NCBI GenBank assembly: GCA_947685225.1
Contig: CANTUV010000024.1
Span: forward strand, 56,510,001-56,574,000
Source of the DNA: Garcia nutans
Taxonomy: Eukaryota > Streptophyta > Magnoliopsida > Malpighiales > Euphorbiaceae
Direction: 5' to 3'
Length of the DNA stretch: 64,000 nt
This document shows positions 44,446-56,080 of this stretch, one piece after another. The notes under the pieces were generated by a model. The model had not been told where the DNA came from. It saw only the letters and a program-made list of their open reading frames with translations, and did no database searches. The translations under genes and the position numbers were made by a program. Each line of letters opens with the position of its first letter. The stretch's first letter is position 1.

Positions 44446-45233
44446 CAAGATGAAAAATTATTAGCAAGGAAGCAACACAACATTAGCACGGGGCAACTTT
44501 CAATTAACGAGATAGCAGCCAAACACAATTAAGAAACAAAAGAGAAAAGCATATGAAAAATAGAATTAACACAAAGCAATTAAGAGGCTGTGACCATTGA
44601 TAATCATCTCAAGTTGCTTCATCTAACCAAAGCTACAAGTTGGTGCAGGCCAGTAAGGTAAAAAACTTGGATAAATACACTGTCAGTTTTGGAGGAATCA
44701 ACGAACGGAGGTTTGTCTTTGTAACTTAACTCATTTATTTCTTTTACAATAGTTCACTTATTATTATTATTCATTGAATTGTCTTTGTTTATTAATTTAT
44801 TCTTTTGCCTTTGATTTATATAATAAATCCAGTGGCCTGCCTTTGATTTTATATAAAACATCTAGTAGCTTGTTTTCATTGGTTTTAAAGTCACCATATC
44901 TTAATTCATTCAATATTATTTCATCAAGTAGCTTTGGACTTAATTTCAATCTCTAATTATCTGAAACCCTATTTATTTATTTTGACCAACCGAGGTCTTA
45001 AATTATAGTTTTAAAAACCCTAATTTACTTCCTCAAACCCTAATTTATTATAAAAACCTTAATTTAGTCATAAAATTCCTAAAATCATCTAAAAATCCTA
45101 ATTTAAGATGTAAATCCTAGATTTGTGTATTTGTTGCTTTAATGAAGATTAAAATTTAGATATGATTATTTTATGTCTTGATGGATGATTTATTAATATT
45201 TTATTTTTTTTTAATAAAAATTAAAGCAACGAT

Positions 45234-45815
45234 GCCATGTCTTGCTGTCGACAAAGGTTTTGGGAGGTCCCATAATGCTTAGTTACCATTTAATTTGAAA
45301 TCCTTCTTCCACATGTCCAATTTTCATTAGTCCAACATGTTTGGCACTAAAATTTAAATTTACTGGGGTAGTTCGGTCGCACAAATTAAATTTCTTACTG
45401 CACAACATCAACGTTATCTCTTTTGTGGTTTGGTGGAAGGTTTGGTTCTTGAGAGTACGGTCATACGAAGTGAGGAGCGATCGCACAATGGTTTGTGCAT
45501 TGATTGTCAAGTGCACACTCTGGCCGCTATCGCTTCTATGAGTTTTGAGTTTTTTTGTTCATAATTTTGTGTGGTCGCTCAAGTAATTGGAGCGGTCACA
45601 CAATGTCCTTGTGATATGATTTGGCCATACCAGAGACTGTGATTTCTTCTGTGCTTTCAAGGAGTTTCTTTCCTTTAGCCTTTGTGTTGTTGCTCAAGAT
45701 ATTGGGCGGTAGCATGAGGCTAAAAGTTTAGTACATATAAAACAAACTTGTTTGAAATTATTAGTACACATCAATTTGATTGTCAATGATCAAAATAGAG
45801 TTCAATTGTCCAACA
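45234..45815 (-). mobile_element. Copia (SIRE/Maximus-like) 3' LTR fragment
   Basis: On the minus strand, CAAAAAGGGAAAGAT (polypurine tract, about 45817-45831) is followed by TGTTGGACAATTG at 45815, the usual arrangement of SIRE/Maximus-type Copia elements. The LTR contains repeated 'ggtcgcacaa' and 'ggtcacacaa' motifs (45370-45600). The far end is not defined. Subclass is an inference from this junction only. Confidence 0.5.
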
Positions 45816-46142
45816 ATCTTTCCCTTTTTGACTTTGGCAATCAAATTTAATTTAAACAATGGTAAATTGCAAATCAATCAATTTAATGCAAGTTTTTTAA
45901 TCAATTGGTTAATTTTAGTTCTTAGTTTCTCCTCCTGAACTTATGAATCTCCTTTCCTTTTAGTTATTGTTTTTAAATTTAATTTATGTTTTCTTCTCCC
46001 CCTTTGACAAAGACAAAAAGAATGTATGCACAAAGATAAAAGACATAAATCATAACTCATAGATTATAAGTTCATTGTATTAAACATAATATTGCAATAC
46101 AAAAGGAAAACATAAATCAAAAGAAAACATAAAATAACTAAG

Positions 46143-46670
46143 AGACTAATCTTGGATCTTTTCTTTTCCTTTCCTGGATGGGGGAGGAGGAGGAGTGCCT
46201 TCTTCATTGTCAAAGGATGGAGTAGGGGAGTTGGTATGGGAGGAGCCAGAAGATTCTTCATATGGGCTCTCAATATGTTCACTAACATCCCAATCACTAA
46301 GATTACATTGAGGGAGATCAAATTTCCCATGCATATCATAGATGTCATGATGAACACGATCCAAGAGATCAATCTTCTTATTAAGCTTGGTGATCCTTTT
46401 GGTGACATCCTTTTTGAAGTGAGTGAATTATTTTTGTAAGGAGTGAATGGCTTTGAGAAGGAGCTTTAAGGTTTTTGAGTATTCACCCTTTTCTTTTGAA
46501 GATTTGGTTGGTTTGGGAGGGTGTTCAACTTCAACATAAATAGGTTCTCCTCCTCCTTCTCTTGTGATGTGGTGCCTAGGTCTTTTCCTCTCTCTTTGAA
46601 TCACACCTTTGCTGCTAAAGATGTACTCATAATGATCATTAACTTTTTGAATGCACCTAGCATGTTCACG
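46143..46670 (-). pseudogene. Unrecognised Copia-associated ORF, C-terminal part
   Basis: One minus-strand frame runs from about 46670 to 46143 with a single TAA near 46430. Readable pieces: HYEYIFSSKGVIQRERKRP, GGGEPIYVEVEHPPKPTKSS, then after the stop VTKRITKLNKKIDLL, VHHDIYDMHGKFDLPQ and a Ser/Pro-rich tail with five consecutive prolines ending GKEKIQD. I know no domain in it. It lies upstream of the Copia-like polypurine tract on the same strand, where SIRE-type elements can carry an extra ORF after pol; that link is inference. One stop in 175 codons suggests fairly recent decay. Confidence 0.45.
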
Positions 46671-46679
46671 GTAAAGAAA

Positions 46680-47631
46680 ACAACATAATTTAAGGATAAA
46701 CTAAATTAATTTAAATAGACATTTATAACTCCACGATGAATTCAATGAAAGGAACCAACCCTAAAGAGGGTTAGTTCTTCATTATTGAAATAAAAACATT
46801 GAAAATATTAAAGCAATACATTAAAAATTATAATTTAAAGAACAAGAAATATCAAACTCTATTTCTTTGAAGAAGAGCTTGAGTTGGAACTTGAATTTCT
46901 TCTTGATCCAGAATTTCACTCTCATTCTTAAGAAAACTCTAAACTACATTTATTTCTTGAATGAATCTAATCTAATTCTTGTAAATCTTTCATATCTTGA
47001 AACCTTAGAAGAAGTGTGTTTAAATAGGGTGTTTGGAAGCTTCATTAGTGGGGAAAAACTGAAAAAGGTTAGGCCACATCTTGTTTGGTTCACCACGTAC
47101 CCAATTTTCTACTCCCCACGGTCGTGGCTTTTCAGTGCCATGGTCATGTCCTGAGTTGGATTGGATGGTTTGAGCACTTTACACCTATAAAATTGTGGGC
47201 AGGGTAGGCCACGGTCATGGTCTTTCAATGCCACGGTCGTGGCATGTAAATGAAGACTGCCAATTTTGAATTTTCTTCTCTTTCTTGGCTCGGGAGAGAA
47301 ATCAATCTCACGGTCATGTCCTGCCAATGCCACGGTCATGGCCTTCATTTGGCTTTTGGATTTTTGTCTTTTTTCTATGGCAGACTTGATTAAAATCCCA
47401 TGATAGTGACCTTGAAGGGCCACAGGCATGGCATTTGTTATTTCTTCATTTTTGCTTGCCTTTCTTCATTTTTTGCACCTCCAATAATTAGAAATTTTGA
47501 ATCTTGTTTTTCCAAACATGATTATAATAATTCTAACTCAAATACACAAAATCCATCAAATTTAATTGCAAAATGATTAACCTTATGGTTAGAATTATAA
47601 AAAATATTGATCATAATTTCACTCTATCAAA
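46680..47631 (-). mobile_element. Athila-like LTR, minus strand
   Basis: Minus-strand start TGATAGAGTGAAATT at 47631 resembles the Athila-like LTR starts TGATAAGAG and TGATGAGAG. It directly follows the internal motif 'tttaactttggggaagtttga', a classic Athila 3' end. Contains a CCACGGTCGTGG array (47113-47435). The far LTR boundary near 46680 is uncertain. Confidence 0.65.
47113..47435. repeat. CCACGGTCGTGGC array
   Basis: Four to five 'gccacggtcatggc' and 'ccacggtcgtggc' units about 55-75 bp apart in the Athila-like LTR. Confidence 0.75.
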
Positions 47632-48077
47632 CTTCCCCAAAGTTAAATCGTTGCTTTTCCTCAAGCAATTGAAGTTTAGTACTTTCTATTTATATGTTGA
47701 GTTTATATGAAAAAAATTAATAATTAAAACTTTAAATTTTAGGTCACAATTTAGTTTCATATTTTACCTACTTCATTCTTGCCTCCTTTACTTAAGAATT
47801 TTAATCAATTACAACCAATTATCAAATTCTAGATAAGCAAATATTCTTTTGATGCAAATGCAACCTAGTCTCATATGCATGCTTAATTGAACTTTCTCCA
47901 CTAATAGATTATGCTAAATCAAGAAAAATCAAAAGGACTTTAATAGGCTTGTAATAGGGTTTATAATGGTGAGGGTTAACAAAAGGTTTAAATAAATTTG
48001 GTTAAAATGTCTTTCAAAAATTTCTCGTGTAGAGGGTTCTTGGATCCTTGCTCTTTTCAAGACTCTCTTCTAGGGTA

Positions 48078-48141
<64 letters not shown>

Positions 48142-48534
48142 TGTGTTTTTTTATTATATATATATTCCCCCAAACTTGAAACTTAGGAGTCTATTATTAT
48201 AAGCAATTTTATTTTTGAGAAAATTTTTGAAAGACAATTAACCTTGAAAAGGGTAGTTAATTTTGGGTTGTTAAATCAAAGAAAACTCAAGCTGAAATGT
48301 ATTTTGGTTTTAAAAGGGGCAACTTAGGAAAATGTTTATAATTGGTGGATATAAGGATTTGGTTTCACAAACAATGACTAAATCATTTTTTATTTTATTT
48401 AGCAATTTTTCAATTTCGCCTTGAAAGCTGTTTTAAACATGTTCTAGGCCTAGGCAATTATAATATGAAAGAATATACACTTATGCTAAAATTTAAAAAC
48501 CAATCATATTGAATTAATAAAAGAGCTCAGTTGG
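47632..48534 (-). mobile_element. Athila-like 3' internal region, non-coding
   Basis: Minus-strand 'ttgcttgaggaaaagcaacg' followed by the purine-rich 'actttggggaagtttgata' is the conserved 3' non-coding end of Athila/Tat elements. No frame is open apart from microsatellite artefacts. An (ATT)n tract is at 48077-48141. The Tat solo LTR interrupts it at 48535 and it resumes at 50736. Confidence 0.65.
48077..48141. repeat. (ATT)n microsatellite
   Basis: About 21 uninterrupted ATT triplets. The isoleucine-rich frame across it is an artefact. Confidence 0.97.
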
Positions 48535-50730
48535 TGTAGACCCTTAATTTTTGACCCAGTCTGGTCCAATGTTTTTTATATAGTCCAAAATAATTTTGTG
48601 GTATTTTAATTAAATAATATTTATTTTAGTATATATTATTTATAATTTTTTATATAAAAAATAATATTAGTAAAGTAAATATATAAATAAATAAATAAAT
48701 AAATAAAAATCGGCGACAAAAAATTTCATCGCCGAAGGTGAATCGGCAACAGGCCAATTCACCCGTAGGAATTTCCTGCGGGCAATCGGCCATAGGCCAA
48801 TTCGTCACAGGAATTGGCGCCTGTCCCAGCTCGCAGTTTTCGCTAGCAATTTTTTTGCCAACGTAATTTTCTAATGCAGTTTTTTCCAAAACCAAATTCT
48901 ATTTGGTTTTGGTTTCTTTTCCTAATTAGTTTTAGTTTCCTTAGACAATTAGAAGTAGGTTTATGATTTTTCCTATAAATACAACATTAAAACACATAAT
49001 TAGGGATCAAAAATTTGTTTTTACTGAGCAAAACTTGGGACTTCTGACTTGGGAGGAAAAAGAGGACAGAAACCCTAAGGAGCAAAAGACATTAGCAATC
49101 ATCAACCAATCAAAGGCAGTAACACTGTCTTTGTCATTGTTCATCTAGAAGCAAATTGTAGAGGAACCAATGAATGGAGATTTGATTACAAGTCTTTGAT
49201 TTGATTATATTTACAATGTTATTGGCATATTTTCTTTTAAATGTTTTTATCTGTTTTGGTATTAAGTCAGTAACCTAAATTATTAAACTTAGTAATATGT
49301 TTTACAGATTAAATCATCCATTCATCTAGTAGCCTAAGTCTTTTATCAAAACTTCAAAAACCCTAAATCATCCTTCTATTTCCAAAACTTCAAAAACCCT
49401 AAAACTGGTCTTCTATTTCCAAAACTTCAAAAGCCCTAAATGGTTTCTTCTGTTTCCAAAAACTTTAAAACCTTAAATTGTTTTTCCCCGAACTATTTTC
49501 TTAATCATCCAAACTCTAACTTTTTGTCCAAAATTTCCAAATGTCTTCTTAAATCTCCAAACCCTAATCTTTTTTATAATATCTAAAAACTTTAATCATA
49601 ATTATTTCTATAAAACTCTAAACTGTTTTCATAAATCCTAAGATCAAATATGTTTTTCAAAATACCAAAAACCCTAATTTTAGTAAACCCTAGTTTTCCT
49701 AAACCCTAATTCTTAAAACATCACAACTTTATGACAAGTCCATCAACACCTAAAACCATAATCCAATAAACCCTAGTTTCCTAAACCCTAATGTCTTAAG
49801 GTTCCAAAATCCTAATTTCATAATGTTTACTTAAAACCCTAACTAAACCTACTTTTTTTAAGTCACAGTAACATTATTTTCATAAAAACATCCAAAACCC
49901 TAAAACTTTAAAATATCCAGTAGCTATTTATTACTTTAAAATATTTCTTCACAAATTAACTAGTATATACAAAACCCTAGTTATTGAACATAAAACCCTA
50001 GAAACCCTAATTGATGCATGAATCCCTAAAGTTAATATATTTATTATTTTATTTAAATCGGATGAATGCTTATTATATATTTTGATTGATGTTTGATATC
50101 TTTGATGAATGATTTATTTATGAAGAATGGTTATTTATTTTTATTGATTTATTTTGATTTCTAAATATTGTAAGAGGTATGTTTGCACTTTATGGGTACC
50201 TCATTAATTAATTTCTATGTAATTTAAATTGCTTTTATATTTTGGACCAATGTAAATGACATGTTTCCACCTTTCGGTGGGTGTCCTATTTAGTTTAGAC
50301 ATGACGATGTAAGGACTTATTTCTATTCTCGGATGGGTGTCCATTTATTTGCTTTGTTTGGACATTATTTTGATTTTAATATAATGATGCTTTATTTTAA
50401 TTGTTGCATGTAATATGGATAATATTGTTATACTTAAGAATTTTATAATATTAAGACCTACAAAGGAGGCCGGTTCCAATGAACCGGGCGTTGTGGGGGT
50501 TCTGGGCCATTTCTCACCTTCCCCACACGTACCCAACTTTCCAAACCCATTAGGGGGTTGGGGATTCCTTAGGAATCGAGTCATCCACCCCTTTCTTTTT
50601 TTTACCCGTCCGGGTGGCAACTCCATTTTCTCCGGGCTTAAGCTCGTGTTCTCTAAGGCCCTGAGCCTAAACTGTGCCGAAGTCGCAAGAACCATTCCAC
50701 CGGGAGTGGAGGCAAAAATCACCGCTCACA
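48535..50730 (+). mobile_element. Tat/Ogre-like solo LTR, TSD gttgg
   Basis: 2196 bp from TGTAGACCC to CCGCTCACA, with perfect gttgg copies at 48530-48534 and 50731-50735 and no internal region. TATA box 48974; long R/U5 with more than a dozen AAACCCTAA-like motifs (49360-50010); GAGGTA hairpin (50174-50202); 'cacctttcggtgggtg'; GC-rich 3' block. The 125-codon frame across the 3' block also occurs in other Tat LTRs and is most likely chance. Confidence 0.96.
48974..48981 (+). promoter_or_regulatory. TATA box of Tat solo LTR
   Basis: TATAAATA in 'tttcctataaatacaac'. Confidence 0.65.
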
Positions 50731-50735
50731 GTTGG

Positions 50736-51334
50736 TTAAAAATTCATAAGGTATAATTATTCTACCAAATTTTGATCTAAAAATTTTAACACTTTAACTG
50801 AAAAATTTCAGCATATAAACCAACATATAAGAAATATATAGTAAAAACATAACTTAATATATAATAACAATCCAAATTTCAAACTATAAAATATTTCAAA
50901 AAAAAGAAAAACACAATCTTAAAAAAAATAAATATTCAAAACTACATAAAATAAATTTAAAATACCAAATTTCACAGCAAAACCTACAATTTAGGAAAAT
51001 TTTCCCCGAATTTGAAATACCACTGTCCTCAATGGTCTCCAGTAGCAGCATCATCACCGGGTGGAGGAGGCTGTGGTGACAGAGCATAGTGGAGTCCAAA
51101 ATGAGAAAACAATGTGTTGAACTACTCACTGATTCCGATTATCTGAGTTGAAATAGTCGGACCTCATGCTCAACTCTGCCAAATCATTGCTCCATGTTGT
51201 CTAAACGCTGCTCCCATGCTTCATTCCTGTGGTTCATCTCATGTTCAAAAGAATCAAGCCTGTTAGCAATATAATCAAATGTATTAGGTGGTAGAGTAGA
51301 TGGACCGGCCGTGGAAGGTTGAGCAGGTTGTGGT
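50736..51334 (-). pseudogene. Athila-like internal remnant with coiled-coil-like ORF tail
   Basis: The minus strand reads PQPAQPSTAGPSTLPPNTFD at 51330-51260, then YIANRLDSFEHEMNHRNEAW and EQRLDNMEQ, and becomes frameshifted with ETIEDSG near 51020. A Pro-rich segment followed by a heptad-like acidic/basic segment resembles the ends of Athila gag or accessory ORFs, but I cannot place it with certainty. 50736-50990 is AT-rich and non-coding. The Tat element inserted after gtggt (51330-51334). Confidence 0.5.
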
Positions 51335-53573
51335 TGTTAGACCCTTAATTTTTGACCCAATCCGGTCCAATATGTTTTATTTAGTCTAAAAGTATTTTTG
51401 TTGTCTAATTGGTCCAAAATAATTTTTATTAAATAATTTTTATTAATAAAAAATAGAAATAAACAAATAGAAGTTAAAAAATAAAAATCGGAGTCAGAAA
51501 AATCGGCGACGAAAAAATTATCGCTGGGACCTGTGTGGGCATTTCGCACGCAGAATTTTTCTGCCTGCAAAATAGCCCTTCGCAACGCAGAATTTTTCTG
51601 CCTGCGAAATGGCTACGGTCCCATTCCGCACGCGCTGCCACAGCCAACTGCGGAAGAATTTTTTCGCCAGCTCATTTTTTTCTGCGGCAATTTTTTTCGA
51701 CAGCGCACTTTTTCCGATGCAAATTTTGCGAAACCTAATTCAATTAGGTTTCGATTTCTTTTTTTTTATTAATATTACTTACCTTAACTAATTAGGAATA
51801 AACCACATCAAACCACTATAAATAAGGACCAAAGGCAATTAAAAAAGAGGAGCCAAAATCCAACAGTAGCTTGGAAAAAGAAAATCCAAATCCATAAAGG
51901 AAAAAGCTTGAATTGAATTGATTTTAAAAGAAACACGATTTAAGAGAGGAGAAAAATGCAAAAAGGCTGGTCTTTTGAGCTTGTTCATCCAAGAAGCAAT
52001 TTTGGTGCAACTTACAAAAGAAGGTATGAAATTCTAATTTCTTTATTTTTTTTTCATAGTAGCTAAAACTAGGATTTTGTGTTTTTCAAAAGTTAAAATC
52101 TTAGAACTTTAATTTAGTTTTTCTAAAGCCAAAAAACCTTATTTAGTTGGTTTATCTTCCAAAAGGCATAAAATTGTTATTTTTACTTCTTAAAAATCTT
52201 AAAACTCTAATTGAACATATTTTCAACAAAACTAAGATTTAAATTCTGTTTCTTTTAAAATTTTAAAGTAGGTTCTATTTCATTCAAAAAGCCTTAAAAA
52301 ACATCTTTTCTACTTATAAAAACTTTAATTTGTTTGTTTAAATTCATAAAACTTCATGAAATTATCAAATTGATTTCCAAATTCTTAAAAATCATGCATC
52401 ACCGTGACCCTAAATTCTAAAAATTCTAATTCAACTCCAAAACCTAAAATAATGAACCCTAACCCTTTTAAAACCTTAAACCCTAATTTTTATGACCCCT
52501 AATCCCTTTTAAAATATTAAAAACCATAAAACATAAATAGGTTAAATTTACACAGTAGCTTAGAAACCCAATAATCGAAAATCATAAATCAAAGTATTTT
52601 AAAGTGTCTAAAACCCTAGTTTCATGATTTCATCATTCAAACCTTAATTTGTTTAATCAAAGTGTCTTACCAACCTTTTAAAACATAAAACTTCAATCTA
52701 TTTTAATTCCATAAAAAAGTCACAGTAGCTTATACTCATGAAATTCCCAAAACCTTAACACATGAGATAAAGAAATCTAAATGGAAATAGTAGCTATAAT
52801 TTGGACTTTTTATTTGCTTTATTCAATTCTATATTTGATTATGCTTTGATTTATTTTATATGCCTTAATTTATTTAAGTTCAATACTTGGTTTATTTTAT
52901 TTATCATGGCTGAATGTTTACTTTTTATTGATATTTAAATACCTTTGATGAATGATTTATTTATTATGAATGGTTATTTACTTTTATCAATTTATTTAGA
53001 CTTCCAAATGTTGTAAGAGGTATGTTTCCACTTGGTGGGTACCTCATTAGTTAAACATCATGTAATTAAATTTGCTTTTATATTTTAGAACCTATGTAAA
53101 GTGCATGTTTCTACCTTTTGGTGGGTGTCCTATCTAGGCATGTGATGTAAGGACATATTTCCATCCTTGGATGGGTGTCCATTTATTTGCTTTGTTTGGA
53201 CATTACTTTGATTTTAATATTTTGATGCTTTCTTTTAATTATTGTGTGTAATATGGATAATATTGTTATATTTAAGAAGTTTATAATATAAAAGACCTGT
53301 AAAGGAGGTTGGTTCCAATGAACCGGGCGTTGTGGGGGGGTGCTGGGCCATTTCTCACCTTCCCCACACGTACCCAACTTTCCGAACCCATTAAGGGGTT
53401 GGGGATTCCTTAGAAATTGAGTCATCCACCCCTTTCTCTTTTCCCGGCCCGTCCGGGTGGCGACTCCATTTTCTCAAGACTTAAGTCCGTGTTCTCTAAG
53501 GCCCCGAGCCTAAACAGTGTCGAAGTCGCAAGAACCATTCCACAGGGAGTGGGGGCAAAAATCCCCGCTCACA
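51335..53573 (+). mobile_element. 5' LTR of Tat element
   Basis: 2239 bp. Start TGTTAGACCC (consensus TGTAGACCC), end CCCCGCTCACA. U3 with duplicated 'cgcagaatttttctgcctgc' hairpin boxes (51548-51608), TATA at 51817, AAACCCTAA-type motifs, GAGGTA hairpin at 53017-53045. Confidence 0.95.
51817..51824 (+). promoter_or_regulatory. TATA box of 5' Tat LTR
   Basis: TATAAATA in 'accactataaataagg'; identical context in the right LTR at 60363. Confidence 0.7.
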
Positions 53574-53574
53574 G

Positions 53575-53590
53575 TGGCGACTCCACTAGG
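53575..53590 (+). promoter_or_regulatory. Primer-binding site (tRNA-Arg type)
   Basis: TGGCGACTCCACTAGG, one base after the LTR end. Ogre-type elements use tRNA-Arg primers beginning TGGCGACTCC; the exact isoacceptor is inferred. Confidence 0.7.
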
Positions 53591-54595
53591 GATAAGAGAA
53601 GTTGATTTCGTTGGTCTTTATATTATTTTATTCTTTCTTATAATGATATTATCCATTGCATCATATTAGATTGCATTGTGTGCGTGAGTTAGGACGCCCG
53701 TGTTACCCATATTATGTTATGTAAGGGATACCATACTTTCACTCAAGGTATGAAGATCGAGCATGGCATAACCACTGATAGCCTTGTACCAATTGGTATA
53801 TACTTGCTATGGGAACCTAAGCCTTTTAACCCAAAGACCAAAGCTCATGTAATTGGCCTAGTTACTTTCCTTAGGTTTTACCCCAAATGCATGTTGTTTG
53901 ACTATGGTTAGTTTATCTTAGTCTAAATCATGACTTATTTGGTTTGTTCTTTTTCTAATAGGGCCCAAGTACATTTGCAAGCTCAAAATAAATTTTTCTT
54001 TAAAGTCCAAAAGACTAAAGCTATTTTCAAAATTTTTTCAAATTGGTCTTTGGACATAAGACTTTCCTAAAAACATATCAAAAATTCTTTGGCCCATGGC
54101 CCAAATACTAAGCCCAAACTCCATTTTTCTAAAATCTTTTACAATGGGCTTAGAAACAAAACTATTTTCACCCAACCTTTTCTTACAAAGAGCTTGCAAA
54201 AATATTTAGGTCAATTATGAAATACCAAAAATCAATTGTGGGCCTAGTTTACATTAAGAATAAATTAACCATGGGTTTGTTTTTGGCATGAACCATTAGT
54301 TACTTTTTTCAAGTGAGAAATCTATCTATAATAAACCTCTTAATTTAGTTTTAATCCAATATAACATAAAGGCTACTTTAGTTGGATAAATGGATTAAAA
54401 CCTAATTAATAGGAATTATCATGGACTGATTTCCATTTTCGAAAATATGACTATTGGTTGAAATGTCCGAGGTAATTATTCGAAAGCAAGAGACCCCATG
54501 TTGGTATTTTGTTAATCATGTACCTAGGAAAAAGACTCGCAATTCGTATGTGGATGATATAAGGTTGGAAGGAACGTCCTAATTATCTTTCTTCA
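53591..54595 (+). other. 5' leader of Tat element
   Basis: About 1 kb between primer-binding site and gag without a convincing gene. A 65-codon frame at 53714-53911 has no recognisable motif. Just before gag is 'catgcatacatgcatacatttgcatc' (54606 onwards); a similar motif recurs at 58236-58265 in the 3' region. Confidence 0.6.
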
Positions 54596-56080
54596 TTGAT
54601 TGTTCATGCATACATGCATACATTTGCATCTCATATCATTGATCATTTTTGGCTCACAGTCCTGGATTACGATAGTTCTAAAGCTTACAACAATCCGACC
54701 TACGCCAGAGACGAAGTATCTAGCAATGACTCAATCACTTGCTCACCAAAAACAATGGAGCCCGAACAAATTCAAAGGATGGTGGATGAGGCCCTCAATG
54801 CCAAGATGGAAGAAATCAAAGAGGCCCTAGCTGAGACCATGAAGAACCAATTGACTGCAATCTTAGAAAACCATGCTGAGGCATCTGCTAGCACTAAGAA
54901 ACCAAAGGACAAAGGGAAGAACAAAGTTAGTGAAGTGGTTTTTGATGATGAAAAGGTGGTCATTGATGATGATGATGATTGGGCTCAATACTGCCAAGAT
55001 GTTCAAGAGAAGAAGGAGCCAAAGGTTGTTGAGAAGGCAACTATTGAAAAAACTGAGACATCTGATGTTGAGAAAATGATCGCTGATTTAGAAAAGAAAT
55101 TTGAGAAGAAACTAAAGACCGAAGAGATGTCCGAGATTGACAAATTGTTTGAGCTAGATGAAGAAGTCCCGTACAAGCTCAAGATGCCATCTTTTGCCAA
55201 GTACAATGGCACTGAAAATCCTCATCTCCATGTGAAGCAGTATATCACTGCCATGCAGTCTGCTCGAGCTACTAAGGCTCAAACTCTAAGGTACTTCATG
55301 CTCTCATTGGATTCTATTGTCCAAAATTGGTTCAATACCTTAGATGATGGAACACAAAAGAATTGGGATTTGCTGTACAAGGCCTTTGTCCAGCAATATG
55401 GGTATAATGTCGAGTTGGAAGTTACCTTAATGGAAGTGGAGTCCATTAGACAAAGGCCAAATGAGAATTTTGTGGACTATGTGAAGAGATGGAGAAATAA
55501 GGCTGTTTTGCTCAAGAAAAGGCCCGATGAATCTGATCAAATAAGGATGATCATGAGAGGCGTCTTGCCCAATCTCCGTGAAAGGATGTCTCATACACTT
55601 ATCCGTGACTTCAAAGACCTTCTGCAAGCTGGTCTACAAATTGAAGAGTGGGAAAGAGAGAAGAATCATTTTTTAATAAAAAGGAATGAGAAAGGGAATT
55701 ACCAGCCCGGAAATCAAAGCACGCAAAAAGAAGTTGATGTTAATGTTACCGGTTAAGGGAATAAAAGACAATTTTCAGATTTGGGGAAGCCTCTATCTTG
55801 GGTTTTTAGCAAGCTGCAAAAGAAAGGGTTGTTACAACCGTTAGCTCCTCGACCTTTACATAATCCATTGCCACCAAACTTCAATGCCAAGGCCTTCTGT
55901 CAATTTCATCAAATGCGAGGGCATGAAATAGATAAATGTGCTCTTCTAAGGCATGAGATCCAAGACCTAATCGATAGTGGCAAGCTACCGAGCCGGATAA
56001 GCCCAACACCAAAGATAATCCATTACCAAGGTTCAATAGAGTACCTCCACCGGCAACCTTCATGGCAGGAAAAGGATTGA
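54596..56080 (+). pseudogene. Tat/Ogre-like gag, one premature stop
   Basis: A 386-codon frame (54596-55756) followed in the same frame by 108 more codons to 56080; only a TAA at 55754-55756 separates them (glutamine CAA is the likely original). The ATG at 54755 (MEPEQIQRMVDEALNAKM) is a better start than 54596, as the segment between is poor in charged residues. A Lys/Glu-rich coiled-coil-like segment is followed by the capsid core PYKLKMPSFAKYNGTENPHL, LSLDSIVQNWFNTLD and RQRPNENFVDYVKRWRNKA. The C-terminal part has CQFHQMRGHEIDKCALLRHE, the C-x2-H...H-x4-C variant finger of Tat gag. This is the best preserved coding sequence in the window. Gag packages element RNA. Confidence 0.92.

Larger units (their letters stand above)
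41912..45233 (+). mobile_element. Tat-like LTR with palindromic array, interrupted
   Basis: Host sequence around the Athila-like solo LTR (42407-44235). It has an array of alternating inverted boxes (42095-42400 and 44240-44390), a TATA box at 44438, and an AT-rich R/U5 with AAACCCTAA motifs (44990-45110), the layout of the Tat LTRs at 48535 and 51335. The 3' third with the GC-rich block is missing; sequence changes abruptly near 45233. Confidence 0.6.

Noticed and set aside
47998..48186. Ile-rich frame
   Set aside because: Translation of an (ATT)n microsatellite.
49360..50015. Interstitial telomere repeat
   Set aside because: AAACCCTAA motifs are dispersed with variable spacing, not head-to-tail TTTAGGG arrays.
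50345..50756. Frames of 125 (-) and 113 (+) codons in Tat LTR 3' block
   Set aside because: Present in pieces in every Tat LTR (9593-9802, 53183-53425) on both strands; GC-rich non-coding U5 is the better explanation.
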